A stretch of 64,000 bases of DNA from Serratia sp. UGAL515B_01 (GCF_033095805.1 NZ_CP109901.1:1488001-1552000); one strand, 5' to 3'; positions 28,748-37,890 are shown, counted from the first letter of the stretch. The notes: a model not told the origin generated them from the letters alone. Program-made: numbers and translations.

Positions 28748-31231
28748 ATGAAGCTAAAACTAAAACCACATAGTCTCAGTATCGCCATTTTATTCGCTTT
28801 GTTTGGTATAGGGAAACTCGCCTACTCTGTTGAGTTTAATATTGATATTCTTGATGCTGAAGATAAAGAAAATATTGATTTTTCACGTTTTGCAACAGCT
28901 AATTACATATTGCCGGGCGATTATCCACTAACACTGATGGTTAACAATCGCCAACTATCAGATTTAACAATTCCCTTTTATATTCGTGATAAAAAAAACG
29001 AGAGCACAGAGGCTTGCATCACACCAGAGGTGGTTGCGCTATTGGGATTGACACTCTCTGCTCAAGAAAAAATCACTTACTGGCATGATAACGCTTGTGC
29101 TGATTTTTCTGGTTTGTCAGGAACTACAGTAACTGGTGATTTGGGTAAGGCTTCTCTGAATGTTTCTATACCTCAAGCTTGGTTAGAATACACTGATCCA
29201 AACTGGGTCTCTGCATCACAGTGGGATAATGGTATTCCTGGGTTGTTACTTGATTATAACGTCAATACTGTTGTGACTTGGCAGCGGGATAATAATCAGC
29301 AGGCAAAGAATGCCAGCATCAGCGGTACTACGGGGGCCAATATAGGTTCTTGGCGGTTACGCGGCGATTACCAGGGAAGTTATACCTCCGGTCAGCAAGG
29401 GCAAGACAGCCAGCGAAATTTTGCTTGGAGTCGAATGTACGCTTTCCGTGCATTGCCACAGATGAGGGCGACTTTGACGATAGGAGAGAATTTTATCAAT
29501 TCTAACCTGTTTGATAGCTGGCGTTACACTGGCGTGAACCTTTCTTCTGATGAACGAATGTTGCCTCCCTCTTTACGAGGGTATGCACCAGAAGTGAATG
29601 GTATTGCACGGACTAATGCCAAAGTGGTTATCTCTCAACAGGGGCGCATATTGTATGAAACTACCGTAGCTTCTGGGCCATTCCGTATCCAGTCGTTGAG
29701 CAGTGCGGTGAATGGCAGGCTGGATGTACGAGTGGAGGAACAGGATGGCCGTACGCAATCTTTCCAAGTGGATACTGCAACCATTCCTTATCTGACCCGT
29801 CCTGGTCAGGTTCGTTACAATACATCTTTTGGGCGATCGTCCACTTATGATCACGGTATAGAAGGCCCGATGTTTGCTAATGGCGATTTCTCTTGGGGCG
29901 TGGCTAATAGCTGGTCGCTTTACGGTGGTGGGACGCTCGCAGGGGATTATAATGCGTTGGCGATAGGTATAGGGCGGGATCTGTTTAAATTTGGTGCCGT
30001 TTCTGCAGATGTTACTCAATCTTGGGCTCATATTCCTGGTCAAGATAGCCGTGCGGGTAAATCTTGGCGTCTAAGTTACTCGAAGCGTTTTGATGAGATT
30101 AACGGTGAAGTGACGTTTGCGGGATATCGTTTCTCCGAACGTGAATTTATGTCGATGGGGCAATATCTCGATGCACGTTATCATGAAGCTAGCGTAGGTC
30201 AGGATAAAGAACTCTATACCATTACGGCAAATAAGAGTTTCGAGTATGCTAGGGTTACTGCTTATCTTTCCTATAGTCACCAAACCTATTGGGATCAGCC
30301 TTATAACGATCGTTATAATATCTCATTGAGCCATTACTTCGATTTATCATGGGTAAAAAACCTTTCACTGAATATTTCTGCTACCCGCAGTAAATTTAAC
30401 GGTCAGAATAATGATACGTTGTTCCTCAGCATGAGTGTTCCAATTGGAAACGGAACACTTAGTTATAGCGGTCAGAGTAACGACAGTCGCTATAGTCAGA
30501 CTTTAGGCTATTACAGGCGTATAGATAACAGAAACAGTTACCGCCTTACTGGCGGTGCTTCAAGCGGCCGCGGAGATAGCACAAGCAGTCAAGTGAGCGG
30601 CTATTTTAGCCATCGTGGCGATGTTTCGGATATGAATGTTAATGCCTCCTATGAGCAAAACAGTTTTACTTCCCTTGGACTCTCCCTACAGGGAGGTGTG
30701 ACGGTCACTGCTAAAGGGGCCGCACTGCATCCGGGTGGAGGTAATGGTAATACACGCCTGTTGGTTGATACCAGTGGGATAGGGAATGTGCCTATTGAAG
30801 GGGGACGAGTGCGCACTAACAGATGGGGTATTGGTGTCGTGACTGACATGAGCAGTTATTATCTGACGAGTACAAGCATTGATGTTAATCAGTTAGATGA
30901 AGACGTTGAGGCCAGTAAATCAGTGGTGGAATCATCTCTGACAGAGGGGGCAATAGGATATCGCCAGTTTTTCTTGCTGAAAGGATCAAAAGCGCTTGCC
31001 ATTCTGACGCTTTCTAATGGCGGTCATCCACCGTTTGGTGCCAGTGTGATGAATCGTAAAGGTCAAGAGTTATCGATATTAAGTGATGGTGGATTAGCAT
31101 ATTTGAGCGGGATCAACCTTGGGGAGCAATTGGATGTAGTTTGGAATGGTCAGAGACAGTGCTATGTGGAAATACCAAAATCACTACCTCCATCCGCACA
31201 GTTGTTATTGCCTTGCCACCCAATAAACTAA
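28748..31231 (+). CDS. Fimbrial outer-membrane usher (PapC/MrpC family)
   Basis: An 827-residue usher that receives chaperone-subunit complexes and threads the fibre through the outer membrane. In order: a signal peptide ending near AYS (about 27), an N-terminal chaperone-binding domain (VEFNIDILDAEDKENIDFSRF), a 24-strand beta-barrel with plug (RGYAPEVNGIARTNAKVVISQ-type middle signature), and two C-terminal domains with the Cys pair near RQCYVEIP and LLPCHP. It looks intact. The chaperone gene begins 18 bp after its stop. Confidence 0.95.
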   Translation: MKLKLKPHSLSIAILFALFGIGKLAYSVEFNIDILDAEDKENIDFSRFATANYILPGDYPLTLMVNNRQLSDLTIPFYIRDKKNESTEACITPEVVALLGLTLSAQEKITYWHDNACADFSGLSGTTVTGDLGKASLNVSIPQAWLEYTDPNWVSASQWDNGIPGLLLDYNVNTVVTWQRDNNQQAKNASISGTTGANIGSWRLRGDYQGSYTSGQQGQDSQRNFAWSRMYAFRALPQMRATLTIGENFINSNLFDSWRYTGVNLSSDERMLPPSLRGYAPEVNGIARTNAKVVISQQGRILYETTVASGPFRIQSLSSAVNGRLDVRVEEQDGRTQSFQVDTATIPYLTRPGQVRYNTSFGRSSTYDHGIEGPMFANGDFSWGVANSWSLYGGGTLAGDYNALAIGIGRDLFKFGAVSADVTQSWAHIPGQDSRAGKSWRLSYSKRFDEINGEVTFAGYRFSEREFMSMGQYLDARYHEASVGQDKELYTITANKSFEYARVTAYLSYSHQTYWDQPYNDRYNISLSHYFDLSWVKNLSLNISATRSKFNGQNNDTLFLSMSVPIGNGTLSYSGQSNDSRYSQTLGYYRRIDNRNSYRLTGGASSGRGDSTSSQVSGYFSHRGDVSDMNVNASYEQNSFTSLGLSLQGGVTVTAKGAALHPGGGNGNTRLLVDTSGIGNVPIEGGRVRTNRWGIGVVTDMSSYYLTSTSIDVNQLDEDVEASKSVVESSLTEGAIGYRQFFLLKGSKALAILTLSNGGHPPFGASVMNRKGQELSILSDGGLAYLSGINLGEQLDVVWNGQRQCYVEIPKSLPPSAQLLLPCHPIN

Positions 31232-31248
31232 TCAACGGGAAAAGAGTT

Positions 31249-31959
31249 ATGCAAAAAATAAGAGCTTTGACTCTCGGTTTCACATTATTTTTTAGCGCGC
31301 ATGCAGTAGAAGCCGCGATAGCGCTTGATCGTACGCGAGTTATTTATGATGGTGAAGTCAAGTCGGTCAGTCTGAATATTACCAACGAGAATAAGCAACA
31401 ACCTTATCTTGCTCAGGCATGGATAGAAGATGCAGAAAATAAAAAAATTACTGGGCCATTAGTGGTTGTGCCGCCAGTACAAAGGCTTGAGGCTGGTGCT
31501 AAAAGCATTCTTAGAATCACCAGTCTACCGGCTGCATCGTCTTTGCCGCAGGATCGCGAGTCACTCTTTTATTTCAATTTGCGAGAGATCCCACCACGGA
31601 GTGAAAAACCAAATGTAATGCAGATTGCTTTGCAAACCAAAATCAAACTGTTCTATCGCCCCGCAGCAATCACACCTGAACGTGGTGCAGTTTGGCAGGA
31701 GCAGTTGCAATTGATTAAAACTGCGACGGGATACCGTATCGAAAATCCGACACCGTATTTTATCACGGTGATTGATCTGACTGAAAAGGGAAAACCAAAC
31801 TCAAATATTGAGCCTGTAATGATAGCCCCCAAATCTGCAGAAAGTGTGAAGACGCCGTCCTTGCAAACACCCGTGCTGACATATATCAATGACTATGGCG
31901 GTCGACCAGAACTCACGTTTAATTGTCAAGGGGAACGTTGCCAGACAATCAAATCTTGA
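31249..31959 (+). CDS. Periplasmic fimbrial chaperone (PapD/MrpD family)
   Basis: A 236-residue two-domain immunoglobulin-like chaperone. The start at 31249 (MQKIRALTLGFTLFF) gives a clean signal peptide ending AVEAA; earlier in-frame codons lie inside the usher gene. The subunit-anchoring basic residues are in ALDRTRVIYDG (Arg) and LQTKIKLFYRP (Lys). The G1 donor strand precedes it (NVMQIALQT). The C-terminal Cys pair (FNCQGERC) resembles PapD-type chaperones. It donates strand G1 to each pilin before delivery to the usher. Confidence 0.94.
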   Translation: MQKIRALTLGFTLFFSAHAVEAAIALDRTRVIYDGEVKSVSLNITNENKQQPYLAQAWIEDAENKKITGPLVVVPPVQRLEAGAKSILRITSLPAASSLPQDRESLFYFNLREIPPRSEKPNVMQIALQTKIKLFYRPAAITPERGAVWQEQLQLIKTATGYRIENPTPYFITVIDLTEKGKPNSNIEPVMIAPKSAESVKTPSLQTPVLTYINDYGGRPELTFNCQGERCQTIKS

Positions 31960-32075
31960 TATACCCAGGTTACTTCAAGTTTACAGGCAGACGGTAACGG
32001 AGAGTTGGGTTAGTTCACTGGCAGGGGGAGTACAGGCTGCTGTCTCGGAATATAAAAAAGAGTGTGAGATAAATG

Positions 32076-32669
32076 ATGGTATCTTTCTATCGTAGCGTAT
32101 TTCTTGTGGCATTGCTGTTTATTATGGGAGCAGTCTCTGCTAGGCAAACCAGTAGTTGGAATGTTGATGGTATGCATGGGGAACTGCGAATTATCGGGGA
32201 AACGATGCTTTCATCTTGTGTATTGGCGATGGAGTCGGAAGAACAAACTGTCGAGTTAGGGGATGTTCCTAGTTACAGGATTAAACATTCAGGAACAAGA
32301 ACGCCTCCTATCGCATTTCGCCTTAAGTTGCTCGATTGTGGTCGCAGTACTCCCGACGTGCATGATAATCAGCAAGGGGGTACTGAAATTTATATTCCAG
32401 ACCAGCCTGTGGTATTTATTTCATTTATCGGTGAAAAACTAAGTGGAGGAGGGCAACTATTTCGGCTGCGAGGAACGGCACAAGGAATTGCGCTACGTCT
32501 TTCCGATCGTAAACAGCGGCAAATTTATCCGGGAGTGCTTAGCAACCCGTTAATACTCGACCAGGGTGATAATAATCTGGTTTTTTACGCTCAACTGGAA
32601 AAAGGTATAGGCGAACTTAGTCCAGGAACGTTTTCGACATTGATCAATTTCAAGTTGGAATATCTCTAA
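32076..32669 (+). CDS. Minor fimbrial subunit
   Basis: A 197-residue pilin-fold protein with signal peptide (SVFLVALLFIMGAVSA). It has the N-terminal strand motif MHGELRIIGETMLSSCVLA, the second Cys in LLDCGRST, and a beta-zipper end (LINFKLEYL). Adjacent ATG codons at 32073 and 32076 are both possible. A loop rich in charged residues (PDVHDNQQGG, about 92-102) is longer than in the major pilin. Position after the chaperone suggests an adaptor or tip-fibrillum protein (MrpE/PapJ-K-like), not assignable more closely. Confidence 0.75.
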   Translation: MVSFYRSVFLVALLFIMGAVSARQTSSWNVDGMHGELRIIGETMLSSCVLAMESEEQTVELGDVPSYRIKHSGTRTPPIAFRLKLLDCGRSTPDVHDNQQGGTEIYIPDQPVVFISFIGEKLSGGGQLFRLRGTAQGIALRLSDRKQRQIYPGVLSNPLILDQGDNNLVFYAQLEKGIGELSPGTFSTLINFKLEYL

Positions 32670-32708
32670 ATGTTTTGGTTAAAAATAAGTCAGTAATAGG
32701 GATTCATC

Positions 32709-33239
32709 ATGCATCCAGCATTAAAAAAATGGTTGAACGGAAGATTCTGGGGACTGTTACTTTTGATCACTCTCAGCTTGGTAACCTTGCCGGAGGACGC
32801 ATTTGCTAGTGTTGGGGGGCTTTCGCTCTCATTTTCTGGGCGGGTTTTCGCACCTGCACCTTGTAAGATAAACAACGATGAAACCATAAATATTCCTTTT
32901 GGGAAAATAAGCATCAATAAAATTGATGGCAAAAACTATGCGATAACAAAAATACTGTCTATCACTTGTGATGCTGGAACATTGGCCCCACTACAATTAC
33001 AAATTCAAGGGGAGGGTGTTATCAGTCGAGCAAATGTGTTACAGACGAATATAAAAAATCTGGGCGTTGCACTGTATAACGCAGGAAGTAGCCAAGGAAT
33101 ACAGCTCAATCAGTTTTTTAACATAGCGAGAGACACCAGTTTTTCTCTGCAGCTGATCCCCGTGAAAATAAATGATACTGCGGATATATCAGAAGGTGGT
33201 TTTGTTGCAACAGCTACAATTGTTTCCAAATTTAACTGA
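32709..33239 (+). CDS. Minor fimbrial subunit
   Basis: A 176-residue pilin-type protein with a signal peptide ending near AFAS. It has GRVFAPAPCKIN (first Cys), SITCDAG (second Cys) and a pilin-like C-terminus ending ATIVSKFN. The N-terminal extension SVGGLSLSFSG acts as the donor strand. It resembles MrpF/MrpG or PapE-F-type adaptors. Its final bases run up to the ribosome site of the next pilin. Confidence 0.75.
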   Translation: MHPALKKWLNGRFWGLLLLITLSLVTLPEDAFASVGGLSLSFSGRVFAPAPCKINNDETINIPFGKISINKIDGKNYAITKILSITCDAGTLAPLQLQIQGEGVISRANVLQTNIKNLGVALYNAGSSQGIQLNQFFNIARDTSFSLQLIPVKINDTADISEGGFVATATIVSKFN

Positions 33240-33249
33240 GGTAGTTGAT

Positions 33250-33771
33250 ATGTGTATATCCTATTTCTGTCCGCGTTTAGTATTGCTTTTTATGCTTTTG
33301 CCAGTATGTGCCAAGGCGGTGGAACTTAAAGTCTATGGAGATCTCGTTTCAGAACCTTGTGAAGTTAATTTAAAAACCAGTGAATTATTGGTTGAGTTTT
33401 ATAGCATTGCTTCACGTAGTTTTTATCTTTATCCACGTAGCAATCCACAGCGTTTTGAAATCGCTCTTGAAAATTGTGATATCGACTTAGCTAAAACTGT
33501 GAGTGTTTCTTTTAGTGGTGATGAAGATCCACTCCAACCGGGACTATTAGCAGTTACCGGCAAGGCTGAAGGCATTGCAATTGGCCTTGAAACGGAACAG
33601 GGCGAGCAATTGGAGATTAATCGAGGTAAGGCGAGGTTTACCTTACAGAAGGGGAGTACTTTGCTGAACTTACGAGCTTATCTACAGGCATCGAAAGAAA
33701 ATATTGAGAAACATACCATTAAAGAAGGGGAGTTTAATGCAGTTGCTACATTTAACCTAACTTACGATTAA
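33250..33771 (+). CDS. Last pilin-fold subunit of the fimbrial operon
   Basis: The start at 33250 (MCISYFCPRLVLLFMLLPVC) behind GAGGT gives 173 residues with a signal peptide ending CAKA. Cys residues EPCEVN and LENCDID form the pilin disulfide, and the C-terminus NAVATFNLTYD has the beta-zipper. It is a single pilin domain, so it is not a two-domain adhesin of the FimH/PapG/MrpH kind, although it stands where such an adhesin gene is usually found. It may itself be the tip. Confidence 0.75.
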   Translation: MCISYFCPRLVLLFMLLPVCAKAVELKVYGDLVSEPCEVNLKTSELLVEFYSIASRSFYLYPRSNPQRFEIALENCDIDLAKTVSVSFSGDEDPLQPGLLAVTGKAEGIAIGLETEQGEQLEINRGKARFTLQKGSTLLNLRAYLQASKENIEKHTIKEGEFNAVATFNLTYD

Positions 33772-34195
33772 GTAAGGTGTTTATTTTTGATATTTCGTTG
33801 AATAATACGATAACATAAATACCGCCAGCTGTACTTCCTTAGGCGTTGGGTACTGGTGTGTTAAGAAGTAAAGCTAAAAAAAACCCTTAAGTGTATATAT
33901 CAATATGTTGTAATTTTTATTTAAACTTCATCATTTTTTTAAATTATTTTCCTGAGAATATTTAGTTATCACCTAGGCTTTATATTCTGAAGGTTTTTTC
34001 TGGTCTGTAAGTGTTTTTTTATATGCATTAGTATTGATGATGTGTTCCTATATATATAGGGTTGGCATAAAATAGAGTGCTTTGTCTGAATAACGGATAA
34101 TTAGCGGTCATTGCAATGGCAAGTGCATTAGCAAAGAAATAATAAAGTGATATTGTGCTTGTAAAAGAGAAATAGTCTAAAATTAATACTTACGT
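33772..34195. other. AT-rich gap after the fimbrial operon
   Basis: About 420 bases with no gene. T-rich runs (33900-33960) could end fimbrial transcription, but no strong stem is seen. The inverted copy of the 127-bp repeat follows. Confidence 0.5.
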
Positions 34196-34324
34196 TATAT
34201 GCTCAAAATAATTCGAGTTGCTTGTAGGCGGCAACTGAGCGAAGCCCCAAGAGCTTACTCAGTTAAGTGACTGGGATGAACGAAGGCAGTCAACACCCAA
34301 GCAACTTGAAGTATGACGAGTATA
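34196..34324 (+). repeat. 127-bp dispersed repeat, downstream of fimbrial operon
   Basis: Same family as 26864-26990 but in the opposite orientation. It starts TATATGCTCAAAATAATTCG and ends with CTTGAAGTATGACGAGTATA. The two copies bracket the complete fimbrial operon as inverted repeats about 7.2 kb apart. Confidence 0.75.
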
Positions 34325-34548
34325 GATATTGATGAACCTGTTAACATGACAGAGTTGGTGTTGAGATAAGAACTAGTCGACTAATGAAAGTAGTTTTTAT
34401 CTGATTAACAAATTTCACCTTAAATAATGAGGGTAACAAGAAGGTCGGTGCTGTAGCAACAAATTACTATTTGAAGTTCGCTTGTACTGATCCGTAAGGT
34501 GAGTCTCAGTAATGAATTACATATAACCTAAGTATATATAGATTTCAA

Positions 34549-36264
34549 ATGGAAAGGATGGGTTTTAGATTGAAGAGTAGTATTCGTCAGCAGATTGTCT
34601 TAGGGATACTGGGTTTTTATCTTTTGATAATAATGCATGTTTATATTCCTAATATGGGGGGGAGTGGGCTGGCACTACCAGGTAACATGCTTGCATGGTT
34701 GGTGATGGCGCTATTAGTGTTAACTGTCTGCCTGTGGGGGCAGTTGGGTATAAAACCGAAAAAATGGATAATAACGAGCAGTAGTAGGCTTTTCCTATTA
34801 GGTATTCTCTTATTGTGTTTGCCTTGGTTTTATAGCGCTAGTCTTTGGCGAGGGAATGCGTCATTAAGGGTTATGGGCATGTTGGGCGGTGCTGTTTTTT
34901 ATCTGGTACTGCTACAAGGTTGTTTGCGAGAGGCTGCTATTAAGACCGTGTTGTGGCTGATTTTAGGCGCTGCGATAGTGGAAAGCGGACTTGCACTTTT
35001 GCAGATGTATGTATTACAACCAGGTAACTGGTTCGAGTTCAGCGCTGGTAAAGCTCAACCATACGGTATTTTCCAACAAACTAATGTAATGGCCACATTT
35101 CTGGCTACTGGTTTGGGTACGGCGCTTTATCTTTTGTTACAAAGCGAATGCAAAATCTTGATTCGACGTTACTTACTGGCGCTGATTGTCACGTTGATAA
35201 CTGCCTTAATTGTTGTGATGAAGTCCCGCACTGGCTGGATTGGTGCTAGCTTAATGGCATTATTGATGCTTGGATTATTGCGAAAACAACGGCAAGCGAC
35301 CATTTTAGCTATTATGGCAATGCTGTGCGGTATTTTAGCCGGTTTTTCTATGCTTGGTAATCCGACTATAGAGAGTCTTGATCATCCAGGTTCAAACTAT
35401 TATCGCTGGATAATGGTGACACAAACGCTGGCAATGATTGTACAAAAACCGTTATTAGGATGGGGATATGGCAGTTTTGATTACTACTTCCACCACTTCC
35501 TTATTCAACGACGGCCCCCGATATTGATTGGTGAACATGCCGATCATCCCCACAATGAAATACTCTATGGCTGGATGGAGGGAGGGATAATCGCTCTGGC
35601 TGGTATGCTGTTGCTGGCTTGTGGTTACCTGAGTTTATTGATACGGGCGTGGCACCATGATCGTCATAAAAATGGAGAGTATAGCGCTTTTGGAGTGGGT
35701 TTAATTACCTTACCGATAGCTTTACACACTCAAACAGAATATCCGTTTTATCTCGCAGTACCATTATGGCTAGTTTTTCTTTTACTGATAGCATCACTTG
35801 ACTCCCTTTGTGGTAAACGTTTGCTGACCCGAGACTTGATTGGGAATCGTTGGCTTCAGATTTTAATGGTCACAAGTTCTACAGGGGTTATCCTGTTTAT
35901 GACCACAGGAATTTACGCTGCTGGAGTATTAACCCATGTAGAACGCCAGCAACTTAAGGCGCTGCCAACAAAGGCATCGCTAATTAATCCTTGGGCTCAG
36001 GCTCAGCGTTATGAGTATGATAGACACCTATACGACCTTTTGTCTTATAACCAATCAAGAGATAAAAAACTATTAATCCAATATATGGAATGGGCACGCA
36101 AATATCTGATGGTGAATATTGATGCAAACGTTTATGCAAACGTAATTATGATTGGTAAGATACTCAATGCTCCATTTTTAGTGGAAGATTTCTCTCGAGA
36201 TGCTAAATTACTTTTTCCTGATAACACTAAGATTGCCGCGCTCACAAAAAGTATAGAAAAATAA
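34549..36264 (+). CDS. PglL/Wzy-type O-oligosaccharide ligase or polymerase
   Basis: A 571-residue polytopic membrane protein with about 10-12 predicted helices and a large periplasmic loop. The family signatures of PglL/WaaL/Wzy proteins are present: PYGIFQQTNVMATFLATG (about 172-189) and the loop motif DHPHNEILYGWMEGG (about 330-344), which contains the catalytic-type His. The C-terminal soluble tail (430-571) is like the Wzy_C_2 region of PglL. Such enzymes move lipid-linked glycans onto proteins (PglL, PilO) or lipid A (WaaL). No glycan-synthesis genes are adjacent. Its place after a fimbrial operon hints at pilin O-glycosylation. The start codon is uncertain (34549 or a later TTG/ATG). 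Confidence 0.75.
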   Translation: MERMGFRLKSSIRQQIVLGILGFYLLIIMHVYIPNMGGSGLALPGNMLAWLVMALLVLTVCLWGQLGIKPKKWIITSSSRLFLLGILLLCLPWFYSASLWRGNASLRVMGMLGGAVFYLVLLQGCLREAAIKTVLWLILGAAIVESGLALLQMYVLQPGNWFEFSAGKAQPYGIFQQTNVMATFLATGLGTALYLLLQSECKILIRRYLLALIVTLITALIVVMKSRTGWIGASLMALLMLGLLRKQRQATILAIMAMLCGILAGFSMLGNPTIESLDHPGSNYYRWIMVTQTLAMIVQKPLLGWGYGSFDYYFHHFLIQRRPPILIGEHADHPHNEILYGWMEGGIIALAGMLLLACGYLSLLIRAWHHDRHKNGEYSAFGVGLITLPIALHTQTEYPFYLAVPLWLVFLLLIASLDSLCGKRLLTRDLIGNRWLQILMVTSSTGVILFMTTGIYAAGVLTHVERQQLKALPTKASLINPWAQAQRYEYDRHLYDLLSYNQSRDKKLLIQYMEWARKYLMVNIDANVYANVIMIGKILNAPFLVEDFSRDAKLLFPDNTKIAALTKSIEK

Positions 36265-36470
36265 TTTTCCCACTATATTTTAGGTGATTATAATTACTTT
36301 CTGCTTGTCATTAGAAAGACGACGGCTATCTACACAATGTAAATCTATCTTGATGATAAATTAATTGGATGTTGGAGTAAAAAAACGAATTATAACTCTA
36401 CGCAAGGTGGTTTTTCCTTGTTTTTAAAAGAGTCAATGCAATTCATTAAATGGATTTTCATGGGAGGAAC

Positions 36471-37070
36471 ATGATTAACATATCAATATCAGAGAGTAAT
36501 CGCTACTTTGAGCATGGGTTGAAAAAAATACTGGAGAGCTATTTTTTTTATCAAAACGTGAAAATAAATTTCACTAGTTACGATAAAAGCTTTGCTGATG
36601 AATCTTGGCTGATATTTCGCCCACTAGATGAGCGTATAGATAACTACGGTTGCCATCCGTTTATTAGTAATGGACAACAGAGAGTTGTTCCGATCTGTAT
36701 GCCTGAAGATTTAACCAAAATGGCGATGAGACCCTGTATACGTAATACTGTTTTTTTATTCAGAAGTGACAGTGTGGATACCTTGCTACAGAAACTTGAC
36801 GAGCTCTGGAACCCTTGGGAAATCAACAACCGTGCAGGATTATATGATGAATGTACCTCATGTGAGGGATGTAGTTTTCAGCAGCTCAGTTACAATGAAA
36901 AAAGGATCATTCGTTATATAGGTATGGGATTCAGTATTTCGAATATTTCACGCATTCTGAAAAAAAATGTCAAAACTGTGAGTAGCCAAAAACGGTCGGC
37001 AATGAAAAAACTCAACATGAGCCGCAACATAGACTTGTATCGGTTTCTGATCCACTCAGCACAATTGTAA
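36471..37070 (+). CDS. LuxR-type HTH regulator
   Basis: A 199-residue protein from the ATG at 36471 behind GGGAGG. The C-terminal 60 residues form a LuxR/FixJ helix-turn-helix (LSYNEKRIIRYIGMGFSISNISRIL, then KNVKTVSSQKRSAMKKLNM). The N-terminal part has no phosphoacceptor pattern I recognise. A compact Cys cluster CTSCEGC (about 137-143) stands just before the DNA-binding domain and could bind a metal or sense redox. Position in the same block suggests control of the fimbriae or ligase, as with other fimbria-linked LuxR proteins. That is an inference. Confidence 0.7.
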   Translation: MINISISESNRYFEHGLKKILESYFFYQNVKINFTSYDKSFADESWLIFRPLDERIDNYGCHPFISNGQQRVVPICMPEDLTKMAMRPCIRNTVFLFRSDSVDTLLQKLDELWNPWEINNRAGLYDECTSCEGCSFQQLSYNEKRIIRYIGMGFSISNISRILKKNVKTVSSQKRSAMKKLNMSRNIDLYRFLIHSAQL

Positions 37071-37285
37071 TAATATGTAACAGAGTATGGGTGATTTTGA
37101 TAATTTAGTTACCAGTAGTGCTGGAGACTGATAGTAACAGATAAATTGCTAAAAGGAGATTGCAACTGCGTAGCAGAGGTTAGTGAACAGGCAAGCGGGG
37201 TTGGTGAGGTGTATTTCCTTTTAAGGAGGGTGTCTATATAGTGTTCTTCAAAGCATGTCTATCTTACTTGATTTCGGATGTCTAT

Positions 37286-37732
37286 ATGTTACAACGCCCT
37301 TTTTGGCAACAGAAAACCCTCAACGAAATGTCTGAGGTGGAGTGGGAGTCGCTGTGCGACGGATGTGGGCAATGTTGTTTAAACAAATTGATCGATGAAG
37401 ATACCGACGAAATCTATTTTACTAATGTTGCCTGCGATCAGCTCAATATAAAATCCTGTCAATGCCGCAATTACGAGCGCCGTTTCGAACTGGAGGAGGA
37501 CTGCATAAAGCTGACGCGTGAGAATTTGACGACGTTTGACTGGTTGCCTCCAACCTGCGCTTATCGCCTGATTGGTGAAGGCAAACCGTTATTTTCGTGG
37601 CATCCACTTGTTAGTGGTTCAAAGGCTGCGATGCATGGTGAGCGTATCACTGTGCGCCACATAGCGGTACGTGAAAGTGAAGTTGTGGATTGGCAGGATC
37701 ACATACTGAACAAACCGGATTGGGCTAGATGA
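37286..37732 (+). CDS. ycgN: YcgN-family Cys-cluster protein
   Basis: A conserved UPF0260 protein, function unknown, with the Cys-rich motifs CDGCGQCC and [11 protein letters not shown] that form a putative metal or Fe-S site (zinc/iron-chelating CxxCxxCC family). The start at 37286 ([16 protein letters not shown]) matches relatives, giving 148 residues. However, a strong AAGGAGGG site lies before an in-frame GTG at 37241, so a 163-residue form with a novel N-terminus is possible. That junction lies where the accessory block ends. In E. coli ycgN follows ycgM directly. Its TGA stop lies inside the left end of a MITE-like repeat. Confidence 0.9.
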   Translation: MLQRPFWQQKTLNEMSEVEWESLCDGCGQCCLNKLIDEDTDEIYFTNVACDQLNIKSCQCRNYERRFELEEDCIKLTRENLTTFDWLPPTCAYRLIGEGKPLFSWHPLVSGSKAAMHGERITVRHIAVRESEVVDWQDHILNKPDWAR

Positions 37733-37890
37733 TATTCACTTAAATATGCTCAAATGCTCTTAGCCCAAAGGAACGCGTCCCAAAAGCCCGTATCTGCGTT
37801 TTCAGATGGCGAGTACGCCCTTCTCCCTGTATTGATGATGGGCTTTTGGGGTTACGGCGGCACTATGGGCAATTAATGTACATAGCCTAA
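37725..37890. repeat. MITE-like dispersed repeat, copy 3 (shortened)
   Basis: The right end GGGCAATTAATGTACATAGCCTAA matches the right TIR of the other copies. The left end CTAGATGATATTCACTTAAA is a degraded TIR. The interior keeps CCCAAAAGCCC, GCCCTTCTCCCT and ACGGCGGCAC but lacks about 100 bases present in copy 2. The CCCAAAAGCCC and GGGCTTTTGGG segments are complementary and could form a stem. It overlaps the last 8 bases of ycgN. Confidence 0.65.

Noticed and set aside
31889..32095. Small open frame overlapping the end of the chaperone gene
   Set aside because: It lies mostly inside the chaperone gene in another frame, with no ribosome site; the tail has a weak match to the end of the 127-bp repeat only.
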